From CAVTLG01 sp963802635 (GTDB lineage Bacteria; Chloroflexota; Ktedonobacteria; Ktedonobacterales; Ktedonobacteraceae), in the NCBI GenBank assembly GCA_963802635.1, contig CAWDJJ010000001.1, positions 2,418,001-2,482,000 on the forward strand: a DNA stretch of 64,000 nt, given 5' to 3'. The notes under the pieces are model-generated. The model had not been told where the DNA came from. It saw nothing but the letters and a program-made list of their open reading frames with translations, and ran no database searches. The translations under genes were made by a program, and so were the position numbers. Each line of letters starts with the position of its first letter. Within the stretch, counting starts at the first letter, position 1. Positions 8,798-16,961 of the stretch are shown piece by piece.

Positions 8798-9015
8798 TAA
8801 TACCCATATGCATCCAGAAACGCGTTCTTATTCCGCCTGGCAACGCTGCTGACGCAGCTACTGCTGTGCAGTCAGCCAGACGGATCAGCAACTTTCGTCC
8901 CTCTTGGGCTGTCAGAAACGAAGCTGACGCTTCTAGCCTTCGGCTCATCTGACAGAGAGGAGGTTGCTAGAAATGTGCCAGAGCACATTTCTCATCTGAA
9001 TGCAAGGCAATATAA
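8798..9015 (+). repeat. Dispersed three-way-junction repeat, copy A (two nested junctions)
   Basis: The ends are TAATACCCATAT-GCATCCAGA on the left and TCTGAATGC-AAGGCAATATAA on the right, so 8 of 9 end bases pair. Inside are two complete junctions. The first (8833-8883) has P1 CCGCCTGGC/GCCAGACGG, P3 GCTGC-tgac-GCAGC and P2 CTGC-tgt-GCAG. The second (8909-8955) has P1 CTGTCAGA/TCTGACAG, P3 GAAGC-tgac-GCTTC and P2 GCC-ttc-GGC. Both have joining bases AAC, TA and TCA. Next to the right end is GAAATGTGC-caga-GCACATTTC. It lies just upstream of the gene at 7938-8759. Confidence 0.85.
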
Positions 9016-9338
9016 ATACAGAATGGACACTCTCTAACACGCACGAAACACACGAATGGTGGACGAAGCGCCAGAGACTCAACCTGGCGGTGACGATCTG
9101 GACAGACCCACAATACAATGAAAAAAATGCTAGAGTGGCAGAGAAGGATGATTATTAGGGGGAAAGTGACGGTCGTATCCGTTGAATGCGCCCACGAGCT
9201 GGGTAAGGGTGGGTCCTTGCGACTGCTCCACAGCTGGGGTTACGATGCCATGAAATCGCAGGGCGCACGCAAGGTCCCTACCCGTTCGAACTCATGCACG
9301 TATTGGAGTTGGTAGCCCATACGCGCGCCCACCAGGGA
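9016..9338. other. Region downstream of recA with a large imperfect hairpin
   Basis: No supported gene; a 65-codon plus frame lacks family features. Bases 9201-9283 form an imperfect inverted repeat: GGGTA...CCTTGCG (9215-9221) pairs with CGCAAGG (9268-9274)...TACCC. It could be the recA terminator region or a structured RNA; there is no T-run. Confidence 0.4.
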
Positions 9339-10466
9339 TTATCGCTCCTCTTCTTCCAACGCAGCAACGACTTCAGCCTCATTCTCGTCCTCTTCAATCT
9401 CCTCGATCTCTCCAGTCTTGAAGCTGAGCATATTGCCGCGAATCTGCTCATCGATAGCCAGGGCTACATCTGTATTTTGGCGCAGAAACTCTTTGGCGTT
9501 CTCACGTCCCTGGCCGAGGCGAATATCACCCACCGTGAACCAGGCACCGCTCTTCTTGACAAGACCCATTTCCAGACCCAGGTCAATCAGGCCGCCCTCG
9601 CGCGAAATACCCTCGCTATACATAATATCGAATTCGGCAGTCTTGAAGGGAGGCGCAACTTTGTTCTTCACCACGCGTACTCGCGTACGGTTGCCAACCG
9701 CGTCCGAGCCTTGCTTGATGGTATCCGTACGGCGAATATCCAGACGCACAGAGGCATAGAACTTGAGGGCTTTGCCGCCGGTCGTCGTTTCCGGGTTCCC
9801 AAACATCACGCCGATCTTTTCACGCAACTGATTGGTGAAAATCACCGTTGTATGCGAGGTACTGATGGCACCGGTCAGCTTACGCAGGGCATGGCTCATT
9901 AAGCGCGCCTGCAAGCCAACATGCGAATCGCCCATATCACCTTCAATTTCCGCACGCGGCGTGAGTGCAGCCACAGAGTCGACGACGACGACGTCAATGG
10001 CATTACTACGCACCAGTGAGTCGACGATTTCTAACGCTTGCTCACCAGTATCAGGCTGCGAGATGTACAGGTTATTTGTATCTACCCCTAAGCGAGCCGC
10101 GTAGATTGGATCAAGCGCGTGTTCTGCATCCACGAAAGCAGCATAGCCGCCAGCTTTCTGGACGTTCGCTATAACATGTAGGCACAACGTGGTTTTTCCT
10201 GAAGATTCGGGACCATAGATCTCGGTGATACGTCCACGCGGCAGGCCGCCAACACCCAGGGCCAGGTCCAATGCGATTGACCCGGTGGGAATTGCCTCTA
10301 TCTGCACCTTGGCCGCATCCCCCAGTTTCATGATCGCGCCCTTGCCAAAACGGCGTTCGATCTGTGTGAGGGCCAGCTCTATCGCTTTCTCACGCTCGCT
10401 CATACCAGCCGTATTGGCGGTCCCATTGCGGTCTGCCGAGGGCTTTTCCTTTTTACTCATTGGCAT
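9339..10466 (-). CDS. recA: RecA recombinase
   Basis: 375 residues. Walker A GPESSGKTT is at 85-93. The ATP-binding core, the FVDAEHALDP and DVVVVDSVAALTP segments and loop L2 (FTNQLREKIGVMFGNPETTTGGKALKF) are all present and intact. The C-terminus ends in the acidic tail typical of RecA (EEIEEDENEAEVVAALEEEER). It forms filaments on single-stranded DNA for strand exchange and stimulates LexA-type autocleavage. I saw no clear LexA box upstream. The two nearest ATGs (10466 and 10460) are both possible starts. Confidence 0.99.
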   Translation of the reverse strand: MPMSKKEKPSADRNGTANTAGMSEREKAIELALTQIERRFGKGAIMKLGDAAKVQIEAIPTGSIALDLALGVGGLPRGRITEIYGPESSGKTTLCLHVIANVQKAGGYAAFVDAEHALDPIYAARLGVDTNNLYISQPDTGEQALEIVDSLVRSNAIDVVVVDSVAALTPRAEIEGDMGDSHVGLQARLMSHALRKLTGAISTSHTTVIFTNQLREKIGVMFGNPETTTGGKALKFYASVRLDIRRTDTIKQGSDAVGNRTRVRVVKNKVAPPFKTAEFDIMYSEGISREGGLIDLGLEMGLVKKSGAWFTVGDIRLGQGRENAKEFLRQNTDVALAIDEQIRGNMLSFKTGEIEEIEEDENEAEVVAALEEEER

Positions 10467-10658
10467 CTTTTCAAGCAGGGCGTGAGATATAGAGAGGATT
10501 TCTCCCCTCCCGCGTCACCACCCCTGCATTCCTCCTTTTTTCAGTCCTCTCAAAGGGCTTGCAATTCCCGATGCACTCTCTTGCTTTTATAAAAACTGGG
10601 CGAGAAAACCACGAGGTCTTCAGCCTCGCACACGAATCGCCGGGCCTGCCCTGGCTCA

Positions 10659-10741
10659 TACCCATAAGCATTCAGAAACGCAACTCTCGTTGCTAGAAAT
10701 ATGCTACCGCATATTTCTCATCTGAATGCAAGGCAATATAA
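10659..10741 (+). repeat. Dispersed three-way-junction repeat, copy B (minimal complete unit)
   Basis: The simplest full copy. P1 is GCATTCAGA (10668-10676) with TCTGAATGC (10721-10729), 9 bp perfect. Joining bases are AAC (10677), TA (10694) and TCA (10718). P3 is GCAAC-tctc-GTTGC. P2 is GAAATATGC-tacc-GCATATTTC. Flanks are TACCCATAA on the left and AAGGCAATATAA on the right. Compared with copy A, the P2 hairpin has a G-C pair replaced by A-T. Confidence 0.88.
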
Positions 10742-10951
10742 GACAAGAAAAGAGCCGACCCATTGACTCAAAAAACTCCGGCACGTGCCGGGTGATGCGT
10801 ATCCATACACTGTCACCATCTATGGAATCCGGCCTCATCTCGACAAGGTTAGAAAGGCTTTTTACACCTGTAGCACCAATCTTTCCCCCAGATCTTCTTA
10901 ACTACAGACGACAGAGCAACGGTCTGATGCGTCAACCGGAGGTGTCATGAC

Positions 10952-11042
10952 CCCTCTAACGTAGCTCGCATTTCTGCGGCTGAGTCTGGTGAACTTGGGC
11001 TTCCCAAGAAGCCACTCGGCGAAAGACCGAGTGGGAGTTCAC
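10952..11042 (+). mobile_element. IS200/IS605-type right end / omega-RNA-like remnant
   Basis: GTGAAC (10989-10994) pairs with GTTCAC (11037-11042) and encloses TTGGG-ctt-CCCAA and CCACTCGG-cgaaaga-CCGAGTGG. The string GAACTTGGGCTTCCCAAGAA followed by a hairpin and a closing TTCAC is the usual form of the 3-prime end of IS605-family tnpB units, where the omega-RNA scaffold ends at the element boundary. No tnpB or tnpA is recognisable beside it, so it is a solitary relic. Confidence 0.6.
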
Positions 11043-11265
11043 TCCTACAGGTACGCTATTCTTTGACAAGGGCAAAAAGTCGGAAACAGATACCCTCCCC
11101 ATCTATTTCCAAGAAATAGAACAAGAGTACCATAGCATAAGCCTAAGAGCGTGTCAAGTTATGCTTTTGCACGCTTAGCAAAAGTCCTGCCTGTCGTTAA
11201 TGCTGTAACGTCTGCCACACGGCATACCATCACGAGAGGTAAAAAGGAGAGCCGAGGAAACAGCG

Positions 11266-11877
11266 CTAGATATCACGTCTGCCCTCTATCGCCCGGCTCA
11301 ATGTCCCTTCATCGGCATACTCCAGGTCGCTCCCGAGCGGAAGACCACGCGCCAATGTTGTCACGCGCACATTTGCCAGGTGCAGCTCATCTTTGATACC
11401 TCCTTCAATGACGCGTGCCGTGAAATCGCCCTCCCAGCCCGGATTCGTTGCCAGGATGACTTCGCGGATGGTACCACTCCCAATGCGCTTGAGCAGCTCG
11501 TCTATGCGTATATCTTTGCGCAATACTCCATTCATTGGTGAGAGCGCACCGTGCAGCACGTGATACAGGCCCTTATACGCGCCGGTCTTCTCCAATGCTA
11601 TCAGGTCCAGCGGCTCCTCCACGACACAGATGACATCTTGATCGCGTTGCGCATCGCTACAGATAGCACAGGGATCGCTTTCGGTGATATTAAAGCAGCG
11701 TGAGCAGTAGATGATGCTCTCTTTGACGCGCATAATTGCTTCGGCCAGGCGACGAGCCTGGTCTGTTGGACTACGCAGCACAAAAAAGGCCAGACGTTGT
11801 GCGGTTTTTACGCCAACACCTGGCAGCTTGGAAAATTCTTCGATCAGAGCTGCCACGGGTGGTGCAATTTCAGTCAT
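11266..11877 (-). CDS. recR: Recombination mediator RecR
   Basis: 203 residues, standard length. Order: helix-hairpin-helix (LPGVGVKTAQRLAF), zinc finger CSRCFNITESDPCAIC, Toprim domain (VICVVEEPLDLIALEKTGAYKGLYHVLHGALSPMNG) and C-terminal Walker-B-like region (LARGLPLGSDLEYADEGTLSRAIEGR). It works with RecO/RecF to load RecA at gaps. It is the last gene of the dnaX-ybaB-recR operon, starting three bases after ybaB ends. Neither recO nor recF is in the window. Confidence 0.98.
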   Translation of the reverse strand: MTEIAPPVAALIEEFSKLPGVGVKTAQRLAFFVLRSPTDQARRLAEAIMRVKESIIYCSRCFNITESDPCAICSDAQRDQDVICVVEEPLDLIALEKTGAYKGLYHVLHGALSPMNGVLRKDIRIDELLKRIGSGTIREVILATNPGWEGDFTARVIEGGIKDELHLANVRVTTLARGLPLGSDLEYADEGTLSRAIEGRRDI

Positions 11878-11880
11878 GCC

Positions 11881-12183
11881 TTAAAACATTCCAGGAATTT
11901 TCATTCCGCCAGTGGCGCTGCTGACAAGCTTCTGCTGTGCATCGGTGACTTTATCAAAGGCATCTTTGGCAGCGGCTTTCACCATAACCTCTAGCTCCTC
12001 TATGTCTTCCGCACTAAAGGCTTCAGGGTCAATTTTGACGCTTGAGATTTCATATTTGCCGCTCATGACAATCGTCACTGCGCCTCCACCCGCAGTTCCG
12101 GTAAATAACGCTTCTTCCAGTTCTTGCTGCATCTTCAGCATTTTCTGCTGCATCTTTTGTAATTCGCGCATATTGAAGCCCAT
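11881..12183 (-). CDS. ybaB: YbaB/EbfC nucleoid-associated protein
   Basis: 100 residues from ATG 12183 (MGFNMRELQKMQQKMLKMQQELEEAL...), preceded by AAGGAG 11 bases upstream; an in-frame GTG at 12195 would add four residues. The N-terminal helix is amphipathic and Met/Gln-rich, followed by the GGGAVTIVMSGKYEISSVKIDPE strand region and a helical C-terminus ending GGMKIPGMF, as in the family. It forms a dimer that binds DNA. Its place between dnaX and recR is the conserved bacterial order. Confidence 0.95.
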   Translation of the reverse strand: MGFNMRELQKMQQKMLKMQQELEEALFTGTAGGGAVTIVMSGKYEISSVKIDPEAFSAEDIEELEVMVKAAAKDAFDKVTDAQQKLVSSATGGMKIPGMF

Positions 12184-12198
12184 AGGTCCAATCACTCC

Positions 12199-14394
12199 TT
12201 ACTTCGGTTGAATATCTTTGATTTCCGCTTTAAACAAGCGCATGGCTTCTTTTACCACCGGATCGCTCTTCGCTTTCCTCTCGATGGTTTGCTGTCGCGT
12301 CTCCCCTTTAGCAGAAGATACGCTCTCTGTATTCTCTCTCACAGCAGCTTTTCTGGCAAGGGGTGTTACGGCATGCCTATCAGCAGTTGCCGCAGGTAAT
12401 GACTCCGCTTTTTTGCGTTGCTCCTGCGGTTGTTTTGTCGCTTGCTCCATTGAAATGGGAGGTTTAGCAGGTGCAGATCTAGGTGGCTCGCGATGAGCAG
12501 GTTGCGACGATGACAAAGTCATCATCGTATTTGTCAGGCTATTGGCAGTATCTGGTGGGGGAATAACGGCTCTGTTCCCACTGCCGCCAGCCGCACCGGG
12601 TGCGAGCAAACGCACGCTGCACTCACGCCCTAACTCGATCTTCATGGCCCAATTGACGGCTTCAACATACTCGTCTTTTTGTAAAAAAAACTTGTAGTGG
12701 AAATCATCTCTGGCACGAATGATCACAATAGGCAACTGGTCGGTCCCTTCCACGTTCACAATCACGTACCCATTCAAGAAGGCGGTTATTTTCGGGCCAT
12801 CTTTTTTCGTCCTGACGCGCTTCCGCACATACTCCCAGCGCTCCTTGACCTGTTCTATAGTCAGAGTCGGTGCATCGGGGGCGTGCTCCTCAGCGGTAGC
12901 AACTGTTACCGGCTGTGCTTCCGCCACGGTCGCCTGATCAAGCGGATCGACAACAACTGGCTCTTCGTCGCTATACGAGACACTATCCCAATCAGGCAAT
13001 GCGGACTCGTCAGGCTCTTCTTTCTCTGGTGCCGAGGGAGCGACAAGCTTTACTTCAGGTAACGCTTCTCTCTGCACAGGTTGCTCTGGCTGTCTTTCCG
13101 CTGCTACTGGCGCAGGTTTTTCCGCTGGTGACGTTGATTGCGTCTCTACAGGAGGCACACGCATTTCAGCGTGTGGAAATGCAGCCGCCTGCGATTCTCT
13201 TGACCCTCCCTGCATGCGTGTTCGTTCCTGGGGAGGTGGAGCACTTTGAGCACTGGCAGGGCGTGGAGGTGGAGCAGATATACCGGCCTGCGTAGTGTTG
13301 CCGCGACGATGGACCTCGATAGTAGCCAGCAGCGCCAGCTCCAGGGCGAGCTGCGGTGTCCCCAGGCTCTTCTGGATCAGGTCATTCTGCGCAAAGATAC
13401 GCGCGCACTCGGTCAACTCCTCCAGACCAAATTGTTGAGCCAGTTGCACGATATCATGCATCTCATCTTCAGTACTGTCCAGAATCTCTGCGACATTTGC
13501 GCCTGCTTTCGCCAGCATAATCGCTCGCCAGTATTCCGCAATCTGCATATTGATCTGACGCAGATCAGCCCCTGCTTCAGTAAGCTCATGGATCAAATGC
13601 AGACCGCCAGCACTATCCAGACTAGCAACAAGCGCGATAAATTTCTGAATGGCTCGTGGATCTGCTACACCCAACATCACCTGTACCTGTGTCAGCGAGA
13701 TGTCTTGACCCGCGTAGGCGATGGCCTGGTCTAATAAACTGAGCGCATCGCGCATGCCTCCAGCTGCCGCTCTGGCAATCAGCTCAGCGGCTCCGCGTTC
13801 TAACGAGACCTTTTCCTGCTCGGCGATATATTGCAAATGCTGGACAATCTGGCGTGTCGTGATGCGCTTAAAGTCAAAGCGCTGGCAACGTGAAAGCACT
13901 GTCGGCAACATTTTATGCACATCGGTTGTCGCCATGACAAAAATAGCATGGGGAGGCGGTTCTTCCAGGGTTTTGAGCAGGGCATTAAAGGCTTCGGTGG
14001 TGAGCATGTGCGCCTCGTCCAGGATATAGACCTTATACTTCCCTGTCGAGGGAGGCACCATGACTTTCTCGCGCAATTCGCGGATGCTATCGATACCACG
14101 GTTAGAGGCTGCGTCAATCTCCGTGACGTTGAAGGAACTGCCAGCAGTTATCTCGCGGCACTGTTCGCACACGTTACACGGCTCACCGTCACGCGACTGG
14201 AGGCAATTGATCGTTTTTGCTAAGAGGCGAGCTGTGCTGGTCTTTCCGGTACCACGGGGGCCAGCAAAGAGATAAGCATGCGCGAGATTGCCACTATTCA
14301 GACCATTTTTGAGTGTCCGAATGATGGGCTCCTGACCAACCAGATCGCCAAAGGTTTGTGAGCGCCATTTGCGGTAGAGTGACTGTGAGGCCAT
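12199..14394 (-). CDS. dnaX: DNA polymerase III subunit gamma/tau
   Basis: 731 residues. The AAA+ clamp-loader core comes first: Walker A GPRGTGKTS (about 45-53), a zinc knuckle with two CxxC pairs around 64-80, Walker B YILDEAH and the sensor motif TVLSRCQRFDFKRI. After about residue 375 a long Pro/Gln/Glu/Ala-rich linker (to about 525) leads to a tau-like C-terminal domain with WEYVRKRVRTKKDGPKITAFLNGY. It loads the beta clamp and ties the polymerase to the helicase. I saw no obvious A-rich slippage site for making gamma. An SRP RNA gene lies directly upstream, a common arrangement. Confidence 0.97.
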   Translation of the reverse strand: MASQSLYRKWRSQTFGDLVGQEPIIRTLKNGLNSGNLAHAYLFAGPRGTGKTSTARLLAKTINCLQSRDGEPCNVCEQCREITAGSSFNVTEIDAASNRGIDSIRELREKVMVPPSTGKYKVYILDEAHMLTTEAFNALLKTLEEPPPHAIFVMATTDVHKMLPTVLSRCQRFDFKRITTRQIVQHLQYIAEQEKVSLERGAAELIARAAAGGMRDALSLLDQAIAYAGQDISLTQVQVMLGVADPRAIQKFIALVASLDSAGGLHLIHELTEAGADLRQINMQIAEYWRAIMLAKAGANVAEILDSTEDEMHDIVQLAQQFGLEELTECARIFAQNDLIQKSLGTPQLALELALLATIEVHRRGNTTQAGISAPPPRPASAQSAPPPQERTRMQGGSRESQAAAFPHAEMRVPPVETQSTSPAEKPAPVAAERQPEQPVQREALPEVKLVAPSAPEKEEPDESALPDWDSVSYSDEEPVVVDPLDQATVAEAQPVTVATAEEHAPDAPTLTIEQVKERWEYVRKRVRTKKDGPKITAFLNGYVIVNVEGTDQLPIVIIRARDDFHYKFFLQKDEYVEAVNWAMKIELGRECSVRLLAPGAAGGSGNRAVIPPPDTANSLTNTMMTLSSSQPAHREPPRSAPAKPPISMEQATKQPQEQRKKAESLPAATADRHAVTPLARKAAVRENTESVSSAKGETRQQTIERKAKSDPVVKEAMRLFKAEIKDIQPK

Positions 14395-14481
14395 AAACTA
14401 TACGACTCCCGACTGACTATCCTCATGACGGGGTCAGAAAACGACCCTACCCGTTGCCGAAAGAGAAGCTGACAGACAAAA

Positions 14482-14640
14482 CCGATTTTCACCCGGTCCT
14501 GCCGGTCAGCGCAACCAGGCAACCCTACGTCACCCAGAGAGGTCCATTTACCGTTGCTTCCTCACGGACCTGGCGGGGTTCACAAACTTCTGCCGCGCAG
14601 GACCCGATCACGCCGACCGACAGGACCGGATGAAAATCGG
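14482..14640 (-). ncRNA. ffs: Signal recognition particle RNA
   Basis: On the minus strand the sequence contains GTGAACCCCGCCAGGTCCG followed by TGAGGAAGCAACGG, the conserved domain IV tip and internal loop that bind Ffh. The long helix is closed by CCGATTTTC/GAAAATCGG at the ends and by further pairings of GGTCCTG and GGTCGG type inside. The length is about 159 nt, between the small 4.5S type and the large Gram-positive type. The closing helix is followed on the minus strand by TTTTGTC, so it doubles as a terminator. It is not protein coding. Confidence 0.94.
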
Positions 14641-14672
14641 TCCATCTCTTTTAAACATATTTCTTCAAGAGA
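14641..14672 (-). other. 5-prime hairpin on the SRP RNA precursor
   Basis: Between the predicted start of transcription and the SRP helix, CATCTCTT and AAGAGATG pair (8 bp) around a 16-base AT-rich loop. It may be a processing signal or an extra domain of the mature RNA. Confidence 0.5.
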
Positions 14673-14679
14673 TGTCCTT

Positions 14680-14708
14680 ATTTTACACCCAGACCACTAC
14701 GTTGTCAA
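14680..14708 (-). promoter_or_regulatory. Sigma-70-type promoter of the SRP RNA
   Basis: On the minus strand TTGACA (14703-14708) and TAAAAT (14680-14685) are separated by exactly 17 bases. The predicted start is near 14672, about 32 bases before the SRP helix. Confidence 0.85.
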
Positions 14709-14765
14709 GCAATTTTCGATGATCATCAGGGCTTTTTCTTGCCATTTTGAGCACAGGTAGCAGGT

Positions 14766-15878
14766 TTAGGCTTTGCGGAATGTACCTATTACCTTTCCAA
14801 AATGGAGCGTATCACCATCATTTAGGACGCGTGGGACATTGGGAACCAGCATTTGATCATTTATAAGGGTATGATTCGTACTTTTCAAATCCGTTACTGT
14901 GCATTGATCGTTCGTGTACTCTATCATGGCATGCAAGCGTGAGACAGTTCCAGCCTCGGGCCAGGCATACAGGTTGATATCGGGTTTGTTCTCGACAGTT
15001 TCAGGTACAACCCGTCCAATACTCATGCGCGAGTCCACCAGGCTAACTTGTTGACCGTCAGTGGAAATCAGGTAGCCCCACGCATCAGAGTGGGATAGGG
15101 CTTGCGTTTTAGGAGTTACGTCTACGGCAACTGTGGCTTCTGTTGCGCCTGCTGGTGGAGAGAAGGCATGACCGCAACTGGTACAGAAGACGGCATCTGG
15201 CTTCATCTGAACCCCACACTGCGGACAAGATACTTTTGGCTGTATACTGAGCGATTTTCCGCAACGCGCACAATAAAGACTATCCTGGTCATTTGGGGCG
15301 TGACAATTGGGACATGACACTTTCTCAGGAACAGAGGGCCTTTGAGCATATCCTGGAGGTGGTGGCGGCGTTTGTCCTGCTGGCGGAGTCCGCTGGGGTG
15401 ACGGCGAGGATGGAACTGGTATGGGTTGCTGCGGATAGGGGGAAGACTGCATCTGCTGCAACAGTTGAACAGGAGCAGGCCCGATCTGTATATTTGCTTG
15501 TTGTTGACGCACTACGACATCTAAAGAGGTAAGTACCTGATTGGCAAGATTCGATTGACGGACCATGCCAGCGCCAGCCGTGAAGGCCAGTGGCCATAAA
15601 ATCAACATACCCACGGCACCTGCCGCCGCTTTGTCGGCCCATCTCTGTTGACCAACAACCGCCATCATGCCTCCAGATGAGCTATGTAACGTCAGTGTGA
15701 GTGCCGCTTGCATACCTACAATCGCCGCAAAGTCGCCACCTTTTTTAAACTGCACGACCATATGCTCGTTATTGCCAAAGTGCTGGACCTGATAGCCCTG
15801 CGTAAGAAACAGATTCTCTAGTTCAAATACTAGACGTTCAATATCAAGTGACTGTGATTGATAAAACCGTGTATCCAT
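14766..15878 (-). CDS. Zinc-ribbon and FHA-domain protein
   Basis: 370 residues from ATG 15878, chosen for the strong AGGAGGT seven bases upstream. Order: an N-terminal alpha/beta domain (1-130) with a hydrophobic patch (VGMLILWPLAFTAGAG), a Pro/Gln-rich linker, two double-CxxC zinc ribbons (about 185-235), then a C-terminal FHA domain (about 265-370) with SIGRV, SRLHAMIEY and STNHTLIN, the phosphothreonine-binding loops. It probably reads phosphorylation by Hanks-type kinases such as the one at 28479. It lies upstream of the SRP/dnaX block on the same strand but far enough to be independent. Confidence 0.85.
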   Translation of the reverse strand: MDTRFYQSQSLDIERLVFELENLFLTQGYQVQHFGNNEHMVVQFKKGGDFAAIVGMQAALTLTLHSSSGGMMAVVGQQRWADKAAAGAVGMLILWPLAFTAGAGMVRQSNLANQVLTSLDVVVRQQQANIQIGPAPVQLLQQMQSSPYPQQPIPVPSSPSPQRTPPAGQTPPPPPGYAQRPSVPEKVSCPNCHAPNDQDSLYCARCGKSLSIQPKVSCPQCGVQMKPDAVFCTSCGHAFSPPAGATEATVAVDVTPKTQALSHSDAWGYLISTDGQQVSLVDSRMSIGRVVPETVENKPDINLYAWPEAGTVSRLHAMIEYTNDQCTVTDLKSTNHTLINDQMLVPNVPRVLNDGDTLHFGKVIGTFRKA

Positions 15879-16021
15879 AATACCTCCTGCGATCCTAGAG
15901 AAACCCATACATATATATTCATTATATAGTATATCGAATACATGAATAAAGTCAAACAGTCACTGCGAGATTGTGAGAAACTCCACATATTCCCAATCAG
16001 CAGGAAATTGGGCAGTCAGGC

Positions 16022-16052
16022 ACCGTCGCCGCTGCTTGCTAACGGCGACGGT
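16022..16052. terminator. Hairpin between mtnP and the FHA gene
   Basis: ACCGTCGCCG (16022-16031) pairs with CGGCGACGGT (16043-16052), 10 bp perfect. It lies just past the mtnP stop. There is no T-run on the minus strand, so it may be an attenuated or Rho-assisted terminator. Confidence 0.5.
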
Positions 16053-16057
16053 TTGCG

Positions 16058-16930
16058 TTAACCTGCTAAATATTTGCCGATCAGCAGTTGATATTTCTCT
16101 TTCGCTGCGGCTGGAATTGTTGCTGAATCGGTGATAATAGCGGTAGCTAAAGCATGCTCACAATCACAGGTGCTACGTTCATCGGGAATTTTCTGAGCGA
16201 CACTTTGCAGAATGCGCTGCGCATTCGCCACATTCGCCCCCAGATTGCCGATCACCATCTCCACCGTCACCGACTCCGCAGACTCGTGCCAGCAATCATA
16301 ATCTGTAGCGCAGGCGATGGTGGCATAACATAATTCGGCCTCGCGCGCCAGTTTCGCCTCCGGCAGAGCTGTCATGCCGATAATATCCATGCCTAGCTTA
16401 CGATACGTATTGGATTCGGCCTTCGTCGAGAAGAGTGGACCCTCCATGCACACATAGGTCCCGCCCGCATGGACTTTGACATTGCCCAGTTCGCACGCGG
16501 AATCGAGCAGCAGTTTGCTTAGTGTAGGACAAAACGGCTCAGCAAAGGTGCAATGTACAACCACACCACCTTCATAAAAACTATTGACGCGACTCTTCGT
16601 GCGATCAAATAGCTGGTCAGGAATCACCAGATCGCGTGGCGCAATATCTTCGCGCAGGCTACCAACGGCGCTCACTGAAATAATCCACTCCACCCCCAGA
16701 CTTTTCAACGCCCAGATATTTGCACGCACAGGAATCTCAGTTGGACTCAGGCGATGACCGCGCCCGTGACGTGGCAGAAAGGCCATCGCAACTCCTGAAA
16801 CATTGCCAATCGCGATCACATCGCTCGGATCACCAAAGGGCGTGTGTACTCTCACTTCCTCAACTTCAGTCATCTCCTCCATACGATAGAGTCCACTCCC
16901 GCCGATTACTCCAATTGTTGCCTGTGGCAT
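16058..16930 (-). CDS. mtnP: S-methyl-5-thioadenosine phosphorylase
   Basis: 290 residues. Family motifs are in order: IGVIGGSGLYRM, the phosphate loop RHGRGHRLSPTEIPVRANIWALKSLG, GGTYVCMEGPLFSTKAES in the methylthioribose pocket, and GMTALPEAKLAREAELCYATIACATDYDCWH with the catalytic Asp. It splits methylthioadenosine with phosphate into adenine and methylthioribose-1-phosphate for methionine salvage. The gene starts about 31 bases after the tyrS stop, so the two may be co-transcribed. Confidence 0.93.
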   Translation of the reverse strand: MPQATIGVIGGSGLYRMEEMTEVEEVRVHTPFGDPSDVIAIGNVSGVAMAFLPRHGRGHRLSPTEIPVRANIWALKSLGVEWIISVSAVGSLREDIAPRDLVIPDQLFDRTKSRVNSFYEGGVVVHCTFAEPFCPTLSKLLLDSACELGNVKVHAGGTYVCMEGPLFSTKAESNTYRKLGMDIIGMTALPEAKLAREAELCYATIACATDYDCWHESAESVTVEMVIGNLGANVANAQRILQSVAQKIPDERSTCDCEHALATAIITDSATIPAAAKEKYQLLIGKYLAG

Positions 16931-16961
16931 ACGCTGAATCCCCCTCGTAATACCAGTAAAG

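Larger units (their letters stand above)
10467..11265. other. Region between recR and recA (799 bp): repeat, IS remnant, no gene
   Basis: Contains the promoter side of recA, repeat copy B (10659-10741), a perfect 14-bp palindrome CCGGCACGTGCCGG (10778-10791) and an IS200/IS605-type right-end remnant (about 10952-11042). No coding frame has family content. Confidence 0.6.

Noticed and set aside
8798..9015. Hammerhead ribozyme in the repeat
   Set aside because: The reverse strand has CAGATGAG, similar to CUGAUGA, but the second core strand is TA, not GAAA, and there is no cleavage triplet. The architecture is different.
9270..9300. tRNA T-arm (GTTCGAA) downstream of recA
   Set aside because: The flanking bases do not form a T-stem or acceptor stem on either strand.
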